Positions 23,424 to 36,799 of a stretch of 64,000 bases of DNA are shown in pieces (position 1 is the first letter of the stretch; each line of letters begins with the position of its first letter). Location of the stretch: assembly GCA_963969395.1 (NCBI GenBank), contig OZ017797.1:21514001-21578000 (forward strand). Reading direction: 5' to 3'. The notes beneath the pieces are model-generated. The model did no database searches and was not told the origin of the DNA. It saw only the letters and a list, made by a program, of their open reading frames with translations. The DNA comes from Pseudoscleropodium purum. Taxonomy: Eukaryota; Streptophyta; Bryopsida; Hypnales; Brachytheciaceae. The position numbers and the translations under genes were made by a program.

Positions 23424-23840
23424 TGAAGGAAACTCCGTTGCCGAATCCCTTCAATGAAGGTCGGAACCTGGGAATTAGTGTGCGAGCTAGGCTCCCCAAA
23501 ACATGGCCCTCAAAAGCTTCCCGACGTGGGATTTGAAGCCCGCGATCGAGCGGGTGGCTCCCACATTCCTCCCCCTCAAGCGCTTAGATTCGGAATCGAA
23601 CGGGAAGCGGGAATCGAAAGGAATGATGAAAGAAGAGGGGCCCGCGGGGGTGCGACAAACATTTGCGAGAGGCTCCGGGGAGCAGGAGAAGCTTCGTTGA
23701 CGGTGGTTTCCAGGGCTTCGGCAGGGCCGGGATGGAGAATGGCCCCGTTCACACCTTGGGAAGGCGGGCTACCGTTGCCGCTTCCAGGGGCACAAAGAGC
23801 CGAGAGTTTGAGAATAGAAACTTGTAACAAATAGAGGTGA
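23424..23840 (-). other. GC-rich probable 5' leader exon of YSL
   Basis: On the minus strand this ends CCTTCAG followed by GTGAGATC, a strong donor, at 23423/23422. It is far richer in GC than anything around it and lies about 2 kb upstream of the YSL start, in the same orientation. It carries an 84-codon frame (23830-23576) with no recognised domain, which would be an upstream ORF if this is a leader. It could also be the first exon of a separate gene. No other gene lies between it and YSL on this strand. Confidence 0.45.
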
Positions 23841-25450
23841 TGGCTTAACTTCAGTTAACTTAACTTAACTGTGGGCCAGAGCTTGGGCAACCTGAGTTCA
23901 AGTACTGGTGTGATTCTGGAAAAAGTACATTTGGGTCCACTACACCTAAATTCAACCGAATAAAGCAATCTAGCATATTACATTAAAAGAATTTTTGTGG
24001 GAACTTGCTGGTAGTCAAAAGGGGATTTTAGATGCTCTAAGAATGCACTTTTGGGACCACATGTATATATTATGAATTTCAAAGTGTTGAAAATAGGTGT
24101 TTCTGCAACCAACCCTAAACTTTGACTCCTAAATAATGGGAGTACATTTTAGGCAAGCATCTACAAGGGTTGATTTTAGGAAGGGGTCAAAATCAATTTA
24201 GTTATAGAGACCTTATCCGTATTTGGTTTCAAGTCAATTCTAGAACCCTAAAATGCATTTTTTCATCCATCAATTTTTTTTGAAGATTCTTGTGTTAGTT
24301 CTGTGACATTTGTACAATATAGATTTGAAGATCCTACTTCGCAAATAGTTTATATGTGACTTCTTTTTAAATAGCTTTTTCAATTCAAAAAATGACCCTT
24401 CAAAAATGACTTGAATAAAAAATAAATGTAAAATCTTCAAAAATCACTATGATAAGAAATTAACATTTTGAACTTTGAAGACAAATTTTTTGTAAAAAAC
24501 ACAAATATTCAATCTATAATCAATTTTAGAAGGAATTATTTATTTTTTTGCTTCAAATATTATTGAAAACTATTGGTTTAATACATACATGTTGATTCAT
24601 CCATATGGATATGATCTATCAATCATATTTTACAATTATTGTTTCATTAAATTATTATTCTAGGTTGCACTTTATAATATAGTCTCCACAATTTGGAAAA
24701 TTTGGACAATCCTTTAGTCCTTTAGGAATTAAATGGCATTCATTTACCTAAAGGATAGTCCAAAGAGAAATTGAAAAAAATCTCCTTAACATAGGGGATG
24801 TATCTTGTTACTTGCCCAAGTTTGAGCAATTCATGCATGCAAAAATAAATAATGAACAGTGCTTAATCTTTGCAGTTAAAATACAATACTTGTTAGCAAA
24901 CTGTTTTTACTATTGAATCGGATCCAATAGGTTGAAAGATTCCTAAAAATCCCAAACCCTCTTTTGTCAACAATTCTTTCAAATCCAAGCTCAATGGATT
25001 TAGCCAATCATTTCATGATAAAGCTCTTAAATTGAAGATTCTAAGTTTGAGTTATAATACCTCATTTTACATGACATATTAGATCCCATTGGTGAAAGTA
25101 AAATTAGAGACAAAATTCTCAAAAGAATTCTATTTCAAATCCAGAATGAGATTGATTTGCAATTTAAAGTTTTTTTTGCTATTTAAATGAGCAGATGTTA
25201 GGTCACTAAATGTGAGTGACGCTTGAGGAATGTAGGGCTCCAATCCTCCTCTAGTATGTGTTGCAATGTCACTAAACTAAATACATGATGGCTCTTCTCA
25301 ATTCGATTCTTCTCATTCCAACTTTAGAACTATTCTAATCCAACTGGAAAACACCAAAGCCAACAACATAATGACAAGGCAAATAATAAAAGACTCTGCT
25401 TTGCAACCAACTTTGGTCTTTCTTTATCCATAGCCCTACCATTTTTCTTT
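23841..25450. other. Intergenic DNA, no gene seen
   Basis: Starts with a run of TTAACT repeats (about 23846-23870). The rest is AT-rich with no supported exon. Confidence 0.5.
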
Positions 25451-26391
25451 TTAACCCCTAAAGGACCAAGGCCTTTTTTCTGCCAAAAAACACTGAAAAC
25501 TGCCATTTCTATAGCAAAGAGTAAAAAAATATTTAATTGTTTGTTTTTTCACATCTAACCATAGGATCTTACACCTCACTAGTATAAAAAAAAGTGTGGA
25601 AAAATTTCAGAATTTTTCACTGCATAAATTGCAATATATTTTCGTTTAAAGTGGAAAAAACAAGTTTTTTAGCACATTGCAAGAATGGATTTTTTTTACT
25701 TTGAACATGTTTAACTGAAATTTTTGCACTACAAAGTTTTGGGCTTTAAATTTTTATAGTAGAGAATTGAATTGAGAGTCTAAAGGAAAAAATAAATTCA
25801 AAAAAACTTACTTTTCATTCTTAAAAAAATTGTTAAGTAGAAGTAGGTACAAGATAGAAGGAAAATCTAAAATATTCATATATTTTAGATGGAATTAAAA
25901 TGCACGAATTCCAATGGTGAGATTGTTCTAGCAAGTAAAGTAAACCATGAAAAATAAAAAAATCTGAAAAATTTGAAAAATTGCATTCAGAAATGAATCC
26001 TACAAATGTTTTTTTTCAAGAAGATGCTCTAACTACCTACAAAACAAGAATGTCCATAACTTTCTCATAACAAATCCAAATGGAATGAATCAAAGCTTTT
26101 CGAATGGACAAAATATAATCTATGAGGAAAAAAAATATTTTTTTAAATATTCAAATTTTTGCAAATTTTTTTTTGCTGCCCAGACTGCCCCCCGTCCCCT
26201 TGTTTGAGCTTATTTCGTCATAACTATTGTTTCCGAGCACCAATTGTAAAAAAAATTATACTTTCATAAAGCTTATCAATTTTTTTTATCTTCAAAAAAG
26301 TATAAAAAAATCACAACAAAAATTCAGCCCATGGGTGCCTGCCCAAAATCCCATTTGTCCCCCAAAGGAATAATGGTCCTTTAGGGGTTAA
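25451..26391. mobile_element. TTAA-bounded MITE (family 1), best-preserved copy
   Basis: Eighteen-base perfect inverted termini: TTAACCCCTAAAGGACCA at 25451-25468 and its reverse complement at 26374-26391. About 940 bases, AT-rich interior, no transposase. The outermost TTAA may be a target duplication, leaving termini starting CCCCTAAAGG, which is the piggyBac arrangement. A TA duplication with termini starting ACCCC is the alternative. Confidence 0.75.
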
Positions 26392-28572
26392 GCTTGAGAA
26401 TTTGGTAAAATATGGAGAGCTCACAAGTTGGCTCATAGTATGAAAAGTCATAATTGTCATATCTTTTCAAGCTTTTGATATATGTGCCAATGAAACTTCC
26501 ACCTTTTTGCATGAAAGGCCTTTTTTTTAATGTAGACCCCTTTCCTATGTTTTTTTATATAATGCAAAAAAGTTCATTTGAGGTTTACATCACCAGCTTT
26601 GCATTGGGTTAATTTTTTTTTAAAGTCTCCAAAAGGGAATGAGGTTCACCTCCCTCCACTTCAAAACCCATGTAGTGTGCCTATTTCCATTCTTGTTCTT
26701 GGGAAGAATTTGTAGGTGACCAAATTTCTAAATTCATACATTCACAACTAGAATTTGGTGTATGGTACCTCAAATTTGGAAATATGTCGATCCAACGTAG
26801 ACACATGCCCTTGTTTTCCATTCCATACTACAATAAATTCCTTGTTCAACATGACATATTTCAATTTTATACTAAATCCTAAACCCTAGACCTTCCATCT
26901 ACTACAAGAGATTATTTGTGGAATGATGCACAAATTTGCCCAATGGAAAGAATCTTGCATCTATATGATTTGTTGCACCAGCCCATCTATAACCACAATC
27001 TTACTAATCCATTATGAGAATGGCAATGCACTGGGGAGTGAACACATCAGCCCACACTTCAACAATAGTTTGATCATGCTTCAACATGGGTCTATTTACA
27101 GTTTTACATTTCAACTTTGAAAAATCACAAAAATTCAATTCTTGTCGGAATGTCTTCATTTTTTTTGCAATTCACGTCTCTCAAACATTTCAATCTCTAA
27201 AAAATATGAGAGCTCATAAATAGCTTCTCCAAAGTACCTAGATTGCAAATCTGTATAGTAATGGGTAATTCTACCTTATAGCCTTTACATACTAGTGTCT
27301 TTAATCTGAGCTTCAAAGTAGTCCAACTACTCAAAAGTGTAGGTGGAAATAGATACTTGGAGTATAACTCAGATTTAATGCTCGTTAACTTTGTAACCAT
27401 ACGGTTCTAATACTTTCTTGTCATGACATTTTCAATTTCAACAATTTAGTGGAGTATAGCATCAATTGTAGTATTATAGAGCAAACAAGCCAACATGAAG
27501 TTTCATAACCATTGGCAAATCCGTGGTTTAAGGTCAAGAACATGCTTATATAAAAAAAAATTAATATCTTCCAAATACTACTAGAAAATTCTGTTATTTT
27601 GTTGATTTGGTCATGTCAATTTGAATAGAAATCAACTATAATATGTTGATTAGGACCAAAAACTATTGATTTCTATCCAAATCAATACAATCAAATCAAC
27701 AAAAAAAATTGAATTTTCTAAAAGTGAAATGTGTCTTTTATGTTGTAACATTCAAAAAGTATATTTTGTCACCTACTAGAATAAACATTTATTGCACCAA
27801 GGATGCTCTTATAAATTCTTTGTTTGTTGGTCTAGTTGAAATTCTTTTTGAGATCAGGTTTAATTTCTAATTTGAAATAATAAAATTCAAAATAGCCTAC
27901 TTGTATCCAAATTTAAAACAAAAATAATCAACTTTTTGTAAAGTATACAAAGGAGTAAAATAAACTTCTATCTAATCACATGTCACTTGTTCCATCAGAA
28001 TATAGTGATTTCAATTTTGTAAAAGACCATTAATAATATGGCAAATTACATTGAAGAATATAATTTATTTTCAAATACTATTGTATGTAAACAAGTAAAG
28101 TCCTCATCAATCAATTGGAAAATTATTTTTGTAAAAGTTGATATAGTCCCTTCTTTTGAAATGGAAACTATATATACCTATGCCTTATATCACAATATTT
28201 TCCAAATGATATGGAAATACCTTTTATAGATATAAAATCAAGGTCAATTACAATATGAACAGTAAGATGTTGTATACCAATTGTTTCACATGAAGATGTA
28301 TTATAGTATCATTAAAATTCATATCTCTTGCATGAGAAAAAAAATTGAGGATTGATTCCAATATAAAAAAGTGTGAGATATGAATACTCATTTTATTTTT
28401 ATTTTTCATAGATAATATTACCATCAAATAAATCTAAGTAACTTTAATAGAATGTTTCCTTTTACAATCCCTTCCAACTAAACAAAATGAATTTATTATT
28501 TTCACACAACATTGTAAGAAAATACATGTGTGCTAAAATTTGTATGTTGTAGCCTTTATAAAAGATAGATAA
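26392..28572. other. Intergenic DNA with a dispersed-repeat fragment
   Basis: 26560-26640 is the inverted relative of the 64-base units at 36607-36840 (CAAATGAACTTTTTTGCAT; GCAAAGCTGGTGATGTAAAC). No supported gene. Confidence 0.45.
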
Positions 28573-29500
28573 TTCAAAAAGGATTTTACTATGTTTTCAC
28601 CAAAAACGCTCCAAAACTATCATTTCTAGAATGGGTATCAAATTCTAGAAAAAAAACATTGTTCAATACATATAATTGTAGGCTTTTGTAGTGCATTGGT
28701 TTGAGAAGGTGAAGAAAAACTTTCAAAATTTTTCACCGTATTGATTGCAAGATATTAGCGTTTGAATTGACAAAAATTCTTTTTTTGGCCCTGCAAATAT
28801 ACGGACATTTGCAATTTACAAGGTCATATATGTATGAATATATGTCCAAAATGGTGGTCACTTTTTGGATTTATTCTTTAAAGCAAGTTGGCTACATTTA
28901 AAAAAAAATTCAAATCATTTGGACTTGTACAATATATTAAAAAAAATAGTAAGTAGAAAGAAGTAGAGAATGATTCAAAACACTATATTGTTAAGAATTT
29001 AATTATGGAACTGCAAAATGCCAATTCCAATGGTTGTAATGTTGTAATAAACAATATTTATCTTCTATTTTTTTCTCAAAAATATTAAAAATTGAAATAA
29101 ATGAAGGACTTCAAAGTTTATTCTCAAGTAGAAAATTCATAACTACTTGCAAATTAAAACTCCTCATAACTTTTATCTCATTAATCAAAATGTAATGATT
29201 CAAGGCTTTTCATGTATATATAAATCTATAAATCCAATCTCAAATTTTTAATTATTATAAAAGTGATTTTTTAAGAATTTTTTTGAGTTGTCCAGGCTGC
29301 CTGCACTTCATTAAAAATGACATATTATATAATAATTTCTTAACCATGCAATCAAAAGTTATAAAAATTGTTGGGCCTTGAAAGCTACTCCTTGGATACA
29401 CGTTGTGTAAAAATTTTAAAGAAAAAAAATTCCATTTGTGGTAAGTTGCCCTAGAATGCTATATTTGCAAAAAAGCATGTTCAGGGCTTTAGGGGATAAA
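28573..29500. mobile_element. TTAA MITE family 1, copy with decayed ends
   Basis: Follows the 692-1623 copy throughout: ACTATGTTTTCACCAAAAAC at the left, GGGCTTTAGGGGATAAAG at the right. The left TTAACCC is lost and the right TTAA is mutated to ATAA. Non-coding. Confidence 0.55.
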
Positions 29501-29992
29501 GTTCACATTTGTAGTGCATATTGAATTGTTTCGTAGATTTTAAGCTGAATTTGATTGTCTTCATAGAATTGAGGTTAACATCATAAAGAAGTATTAATCT
29601 ATTATATCGTGTATATAGTGTCATGACCTCTACCAATTACGACCTCTATGACAAAATCCATCACATTTTCCTCCCGAAGAAACATCATCCAAAATATTTC
29701 ATTTGATGTTTACAATAAAAACCTAGAGCATGACTAGTATTGCTATAATTCGTCATGCATGCCTTGCTTTTGTCCCTTGCTTGTATTGCAATATATTCTA
29801 GCATAGACCTATTACAATATAAAATCTATTAAACTTAGGAGAATAGGCAGGCGAAGTCTTACCAAATGAGATGAAAAACATCCAAGATGATGGGATGAAA
29901 TATTCAAAATGAAAATCTGATTATCATCATTATGTACACATCTCAAAATCAATGTGTATAGTACATATGTTGAAAAAATGATTAAGTTTGAA

Positions 29993-30180
29993 CCTCTACC
30001 AAACCAAACTTTGACCTTTCCTAACTTTTGCATACAATATCCAAATGTTGCATTCTTTGATGCATTGGAACTTCCTTTCACTTGCTAACAAGAAAATCAA
30101 TGAAAATTTGCCCATATCCAATAATAGTAACTAGGCACAATAGCAAAGAGCAATGGTTTGGAGATATCTACCTTCTTTGT
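29993..30180 (+). mobile_element. MITE family 2 fragment
   Basis: Matches the interior of 4961-5235 in the same orientation: ACCAAACTTTGACC, ACTTTTGCATACAATATCC, CCTTTCACTTGCTAACAAG, GGTTTGGAGATATCTACC. The right end ATCTACCTTC resembles the family terminus; the left end is not defined. Confidence 0.5.
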
Positions 30181-30423
30181 GACAACATATTGTAATAGAT
30201 CATGTAACAATGTATGTTTAATATAACATGAGAATGGAGCCTATTGCAATGTAATGACAGGGGCGCAATGAAATAACAGGATGAGAGAAGTAGAATGAAA
30301 ACGTGATTGTTTTTGTGACATTGGGTTATGACCATCTGTATTTAATATAATAGAAGAACGATATTGATAACCTTGAGGCCCTATCAGAGGTTAATCTACT
30401 GACTAATCAAACCCCCACATCCC

Positions 30424-30487
30424 CACTTCAACAAAATCCTATCCACACTGTGCATTGTGCAGTGTGAATGCGGTTGTAGATAGGATT
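30424..30487. repeat. Short inverted repeat
   Basis: AAATCCTATCCACA and TGTAGATAGGATTT are near-complementary arms around CACTGTGCATTGTGCAGTG, itself partly palindromic. It could be a small MITE remnant. The downstream 30500-30860 is GC-elevated. Confidence 0.4.
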
Positions 30488-30499
30488 TGGAAACTCTAA

Positions 30500-30860
30500 T
30501 CCTGAAACCAGAGTTGATGCCATAGTCTCTGTCCTTTGGACGCAGCCAATAAAGAGATATCTACCAAAACCAGTGACCGTAGTATTATTCTTTCACGGAG
30601 TCCCTTTTCTACGAGGCCTGTGTTGCGTACATTTCTACAGTTCTCTTGAAAGAATATGATGCGTAAGTAGGCCACTCTTTCCCTTTGCGGCCTCAGCGTC
30701 CGTCTACCCACCTAACTTGGGGCTCCACGGATGAGCCCAAGCTGTTGTTCCCGCTGTCCCCCAAATTTCCCCAAGTCTTGCAGCTGCAGCTGCTGTGGGA
30801 ACGCTCCAGAAAAGTCCGTCTGCCTGCGGCTCGATCAGAGAAGCCTCTGACAAAGATTTT
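30500..30860. other. GC-elevated island, function unknown
   Basis: Higher GC than the neighbours, with CAGCTGCAGCTGCTG and several short frames on both strands. No exon model could be closed. It may be a gene fragment carried by a repeat. Confidence 0.25.
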
Positions 30861-33800
30861 TATATATTTTTACAATACAATACATTTCCATATATTTTTA
30901 ATCTCTTTAACATTTTTTAAAATAATAGAATAGAATTCATGTGGTGTCCGAAGCCCAAAGGAGTGCCATATGTCAGAAAGGTTGACAGAGGTACCGTTCA
31001 CATGTACGGGATGGAAGCCTAGTTATGGATTTCCACTCACGCCTTTCTTCGGCCTTGACTGACTCCATGATTTCCCCATGTTGGCATGTTTTTTTGTTTT
31101 TTTGTTTTGGAAACAAATGAAACAGGATTTCATTGCAGAACATGTTGGCATGTTTGAACTCCAGGAGCTGAGTGGACAGGAGCCTTGCGACATGACTGAC
31201 AACAGCTTTAAATGACTGACAATTCAATTCCAGGTATCTGAACTAGAAGATGACGACTGACAACACCCTTCCAACTACTTACAGCATCACCACTCATTTT
31301 GCAAAATGTGGTGGATTTCCGGCTTGCAAAATGCAAAGCCATCCACTTTGCAAGTTATCCACTTGCAAGTCAGGTGCAGAGCTGTGCCCTAGTCATGACT
31401 TGTTAACAGGGCACCATAAATGAGTACATGGAGATCAAGAAATTGAATCAATTCAGAATTGTAGCTCCAACTTTGAAAAACTTGTAAGCATGTCAAGGAA
31501 GTGATGCAACAAGAGATGCAATGTTTTGTCTCATTCGTAGAAATACGCACAAGTTCCACAACAAGTTCACACAAGTTCTGCAACACTTTGTTCGACTCTG
31601 TTTTGTAGCTTATCAACAAGCCAATTGTAGGCTGGCAAATGTACCCCCTTTTGCAAGCTGTGGACAACTTTGTCTGCCATCTTCTTAGCAATTTATTCAT
31701 TTTGTGGGACAAGTGGGGTAGTTTTGTCAGCCTTCGTTAGGAAGTCATCCATTTTGCAAGATGCATGGGAATGTTCTTAAGGTACAGGTACCTAAAAGCA
31801 TTTGTGTATCCAATGGTGTTCCTTTCTAGGAAGGAAAGTCGTTTTAAAACATAAATGGAAAAATACCAAACAAAGTTTATTAATTGTTGACCAACATGAT
31901 AAGTCATGTATGATTCACCTAGATTTGCATTTCAAAATGATTCCCCTTCTTAAAAGGAATGCCATTGGATGCCTCTACCTTAACTCTTAAAGGACAAAGG
32001 TGTGTTCACATAAATCATTAGTTTCTATTATTGTGTGAAATTTTGGCTTAAAAAATTGCAAAAGCATTCATTGAAAGTCAAGCTATTGTAGAAGACCTTC
32101 CCTTTTCACAACAAATTTCGTAGATGAATAATTGAACTTTTGTCCTATTACAAGAATTCCTTGTCATCCATTGTTGATGTTTAAAGGTTAAGGAATTGAG
32201 CATTGATATCTATAGGATGGATTGGATCAAAGAAATTAAATTTTAGAAGGATTTGAAAGTTTTTTACATTTTTTCCTTTTAAAAAACAAAATCACCATGA
32301 ATTTTTTTTGTAAAGGTTCCATTCAACCTATTCTTGTTAAATAGGTCATTCTAGGAGGGGAACATTTTTTTGAGGTTTGCGCTTGCTTCACAAACAAATC
32401 AAATCTAAATAGAATTATAATTTTCTAATTAAAATTGTATTTTTGATACATTTTGGAAGTGATCTAATATGAAATTACAAAATTGACTATAGATTGGAGT
32501 CATAAACATTCCATAAACAACCTATAAATGCCTTTCCATCTATCTTATGGTATTTATGTATTCACCTATGAAGAATTGATATATTACCCCATTTTGACAT
32601 TAGTGCATTGATTTTGTCAGAATCTTGAATAGATTGGCATATTTTTTCTAGATATGTATAGATGTTTGAACAAATGAAATTGGGGTCAAAAGTAGAGGAA
32701 TGGAATTGGGGAGTCAATAGTCATGGGGTGATTTACCTTGATGTTTTTCTACACACAATACCATTTTATCAACATTGAAGTATCTAAAATAGGGAGGGCA
32801 TACAAAAGTCCAAACATTTTGATACTTTTACTAAAAATAAAAAAATTTAACCATTTAAGTATTGAAAAAATTATTAAAAAATACTATTGATTGTAGTCAA
32901 GCAACAAGTTTGTCAAATAATATTTAATCCTTAACCATTGAGCGTCCCAATGCCTTTAATTTAGCCTCCTTTAACTCACGTTTGACAATTATAATCTTGT
33001 AAGCCATACAATAGAAACTTCCCCAATTTTCTTTGAAGCTACCTTCCCAATCTTCTTGCCATTTCAAAATGGTCACCTCTTATGGATCTTATTTTTAATT
33101 GGCGAGGCCAATTTGAGTGGTAGCCTTGGCTTGATTTTGATATTCATAGTATGTGCCTAGGGATTAAGGATCAAGAGATAGTCTACATTTCCAAAATTGT
33201 AAATGTGTTTTATAAAATGAAAAATAGGATGATAATTTAATGATGACCTTCAATCAAAAGCTATAAAATATATTCCATAGATTAAATTTCATATAAATAG
33301 ATTACTTGCCATTCTAACCAGTATTTTCAATAAAATTTGAAAATTCCTTCTAAACTTCATTATAGAATGAATATTTGAAATTTTTACAAGGATTTGTTTT
33401 TATTAATTTCAAAATGTTAAAGTCTAATTCCAATGTTTTTTGAAGATTTTTAATTTATTTTTTCATTCAATTTGTTTTTAAAAGGCTCATTTTTTGAAGT
33501 GAAATCATAATGTACCATTATTTTTTGAATTATAGAATATTTGCTAAGAATTTTTTTTAAATCTATTGTACAAATGTTAAAAAACTAACCCAAGAATTTT
33601 CAAAAAATTTGATGAATGAAAAAATACATTTTTGTGTACTTGGGATGTGTTTGAGTTTGTTCATTGTTCAAAATTTGAATGTCTAAACCTTTGGAAGTTA
33701 AGGAATTAATAAAAATACATTTTGAAGCTCATTTGTAGAAATTACAAATTTTGCATAGATTAACACATGTATAGATAAGATGGTTGCTATTATATGAGCC

Positions 33801-34137
33801 AAGGAGTTTGAGAACATGAGTTCAAAAGATTAAATCCCTTTGTCATAAGTATCTATATTATAAAAATCCTTCTTTGATTATAGTAAAATTATAACATAGA
33901 TATCTATATTTCATGTGTTATATTATAAACACCTTCAATGGTTGTAGTATATCTACTTATATGTGTTCAAAGCTCACATGCTCACATTTTTCATGCTCAT
34001 ATACTAGCATTGTTGGTATGGATAATATGATAACATTTTCCTACCAATTAACGACCACGAGACATGGGGTCCAATCCCATAGTTGGTAGGCAAGTGCATT
34101 AAATACCCGAGCAACCTATCACTAGTTGTAGCATCAG
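30861..34137. other. Intergenic DNA with dispersed repeats
   Basis: TTAACTCTTAAAGGACAAAGG-like sequence at about 31979 is another family-1 MITE terminus without a visible partner. 32040-32170 resembles 5560-5690 (ATGAATAATTGAAC and flanks). No supported gene. Confidence 0.45.
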
Positions 34138-34539
34138 ATGCAAACCTCATTGAATGAATGTACTGCATTAGTTGCTAAACTACATCAGTTTATGTGGTCC
34201 AGTCTTGTTTTAGAAGCTTCAAAATATCTGGGACTTCACACTCACAGTGACACTTGTTTTTTGGACTATTTCCCCTTTCTCAGGCACTTGCTTTTACGGT
34301 TACCTTGGATTTATGGACAATTTCATCAAAATACAATTTTCCAACACTCTCATTCCCATTTTTCTACTTTATTTTCGCCATATCAAGTTCCACACTCTTT
34401 TCCTACATTTGTCAGTGGGTCAGGTGGCCTACACCCATTGAGTGATTGCCTTTTTCTAGTTGAGCTTCTTCCAAAGTTTTGGAAGTTGGACTCCCGTTGA
34501 CAAAAGAGTCCACTTGGAGTAAAGAGCCGTTCGCAAGTG

Positions 34540-35065
34540 GATCTGGAGCACCACAATTTCAATGGCATGGGGAGAGCAGTACGTACGTACTGAACATATC
34601 TTACAGAGTTCGAGTAGGCTGGCAATTCCAATGTGCTCCCTTCAGTTCCCTTGTACGCTACTCCGGAGTATGTATGTTTTTATTAAAGCATCTCCTGCAA
34701 ATTCGTTCCGCACCATCGATCATCTCCAACTTCCCAAGGTAGGGGAGCTTCACCAAGGCTGGGTGTCTGACCTTCGTCAGCTGACTAGCTGCAACTGGAT
34801 ATGATCGGAGCTAGCAAAGAAGAGGACTGTCTCGGGTCTCTTCTAAGTTGCGGCGCAAGATCGAGAGTCCAGTTTTGCAAGACTCTTCACCGAAGATGAC
34901 AGCGTGCATGGCATGGGGTTGACTGAGAAAGATCCATCTCCCCATCCATCTGTCAGCCTTCTTTTGAAACTTGGCTTCTTGAATAACTGCAGCTTGATTC
35001 TAGCTGTAAGGTAGAAGCACCAATTGTCGATCACACCTAGAAACCAACTTGTAGGGTGCAGCTAT
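34540..35065. other. Gene-like fragment of raised GC
   Basis: 34843-35034 on minus is open for 63 codons, and plus frames of about 80 codons overlap 34479-34804. No domain or splice chain is convincing. Composition suggests old coding or promoter sequence. Confidence 0.25.
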
Positions 35066-35199
35066 TTCCAACTATGGTAGAACCACCCATTGTCAACTGC
35101 TTTAACAATTCAATGCATGTTTTGAAGCAGTTCGAGGCAAATGAATGTAATTTTTTTTGCTATGTAGGAAGGTAGAAAACATGGGAATTAATATTTTGG

Positions 35200-35735
35200 G
35201 GGGTAATTTTATGTCTTGAATTGAAATTACTATGAATTTTGGAAGTCTATAGTTGGTCCAAACCTATAGCCAACATGTAGAGTCTTCCAATTCTGATTAT
35301 TCAAGAACTACTTTCCGCTCACTACTTTGGGATATGTGTCATGACTTGATTAGTGTTAACTTTGAAAAGGAGAAAAAACACATTCTAAGCTTTGGTTGAA
35401 AATTCATTCCAGCTTTGGTTGAAATAGTGCACTCTACAAGTTGGAAATGGGTCCCTGGTTGGCAATGGGTGGTTCTACTATAAAATTGAAACAAGTTTCC
35501 AATTAAAACTTGGAATGTGTTTTTTTTGGTCATTTCAATATTGGGACTAATATAATAATGTTACAACACATGTCTCAATGTAGTGAGCAAGAAAACAAGA
35601 AGTAGTGAGTAGGAAAGTATTTCAACTATGATTGGAATTGGAAGACTTTAGAAATTGGTAAGTGAAGTGTATTTTATGGCTCCCAAAATTTGTAGTAATT
35701 TCAATTTGGGGAATAAAATTTTGAAAAATTTACAA
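35200..35735. repeat. Imperfect inverted repeat of about 170-220 bases per arm
   Basis: Left-arm phrases return in inverted order on the right about an axis near 35460: TTGAAATTACTATGAATTTTG pairs with CAAAATTTGTAGTAATTTCA (35685), and TACTTTCCGCTCACTACTT pairs with AAGTAGTGAGTAGGAAAGTA (35600). Diverged; no open frame. Confidence 0.5.
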
Positions 35736-36606
35736 TCCCCGTATTTTCTATCTATTTTCTACATGGAAAAAATTTCCACCACTTCACACTACTTGCCATC
35801 TACTTCAAAATAGTTTATTTGATTGGCTACTAGTGCTTCTCCTTTAGTTCAAACATTTAAACTCCTAAGGTAGTCTAACTAGTATTTCTGAAAATGGAGG
35901 AATTGCCAATTCAAAATATTGGTTGTATCATTTTGAAGAAGATAGAAAAAACTTGAATGAGTGGACTAGATTTAGCTTCTAAACCAATCTGCCAGTTTTG
36001 AACCTAATGTGGCTAGGAATTATAGTTAATTCTTCACACAATATTTGCTCTATAGTAAGCTCTAGATTGAGTTAAGCACATTTACACAAACAAAGCTCCA
36101 TAGTTTTCTACATAAAGAATTTTTGGAAATTTGTTTTGTGAAAGTCTATCATTTCTAACTTGCTATTCTACTAAGAAATTTCAGATTTATTATGTCTACT
36201 TATATGAAGAGATATAGCAATGGTGTCCAATGGTCCAACAAGTCAAAAATGAAGTAGGCAAATGAAAGTAAAACATGTCTTAAAAGCAATAGTTGCATGC
36301 TAGGCACTATCATCTTTAAGATTTTCTTTTTGTATGTATAGTAGAATTGTGATGTGTAGATATTTAGGATCAATAGCATTCTACATTTGTCACATAAAGG
36401 TTTTTATATAATAATCAAATAGAAGATTGTACTAAAGATTATATAAAAAAGAGATGCTAAAAGAAACACATTTTTATTTGGATAGAAATACTTACAATTC
36501 ACCACTTGCAACATTAATTTTTGAGGTCAAAAATCTTTGTAGGTTGTAAATAAGGGCATCCCCAATCCATAAGTAGAAACAAGGATAATACCTGAATTTT
36601 CAAGTG
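35736..36606. other. Intergenic DNA, no gene seen
   Basis: AT-rich, no convincing exon, no clear repeat boundary. Confidence 0.5.
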
Positions 36607-36799
36607 GAAAGAGGCAAAACTCATTCCATTCTAGTGACTTTTAAAAAGAAACTGCCCCAATGCAAAGCTAGAAAGAGGTAAAACTCATTCCATTCTAGTG
36701 ACTTTTTAAAAGAAATTGCCCCAATGCAAAGCTGGAAAGAGGCAAACCTCGTTCCATTCTAGTGACTTTTAAAAAGAAATTGCCCCAATGCAAAGCTAG
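36607..36799. repeat. Three tandem 64-base units
   Basis: GAAAGAGGCAAAACTC starts units at 36607, 36671 and 36735. Units differ by a few substitutions. The following AAATCCAAACCTCAAATGAA is shared, inverted, with 26560-26640, so a dispersed repeat expanded here. Confidence 0.75.

Noticed and set aside
23455..23834. 126-codon plus frame
   Set aside because: It overlaps the GC-rich exon whose minus strand ends in a strong GTGAG donor; the plus frame has no motif.
34050..34110. tRNA-like B-box (GGGGTCCAATCCCA), and a similar GGTTCAACCCCC at about 62769
   Set aside because: No acceptor or anticodon arm could be folded around either; at most old SINE-type traces.
34138..34500. 120-codon plus frame
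   Set aside because: Composition like the surrounding intergenic DNA, with overlapping frames in the other two registers; nothing recognisable.
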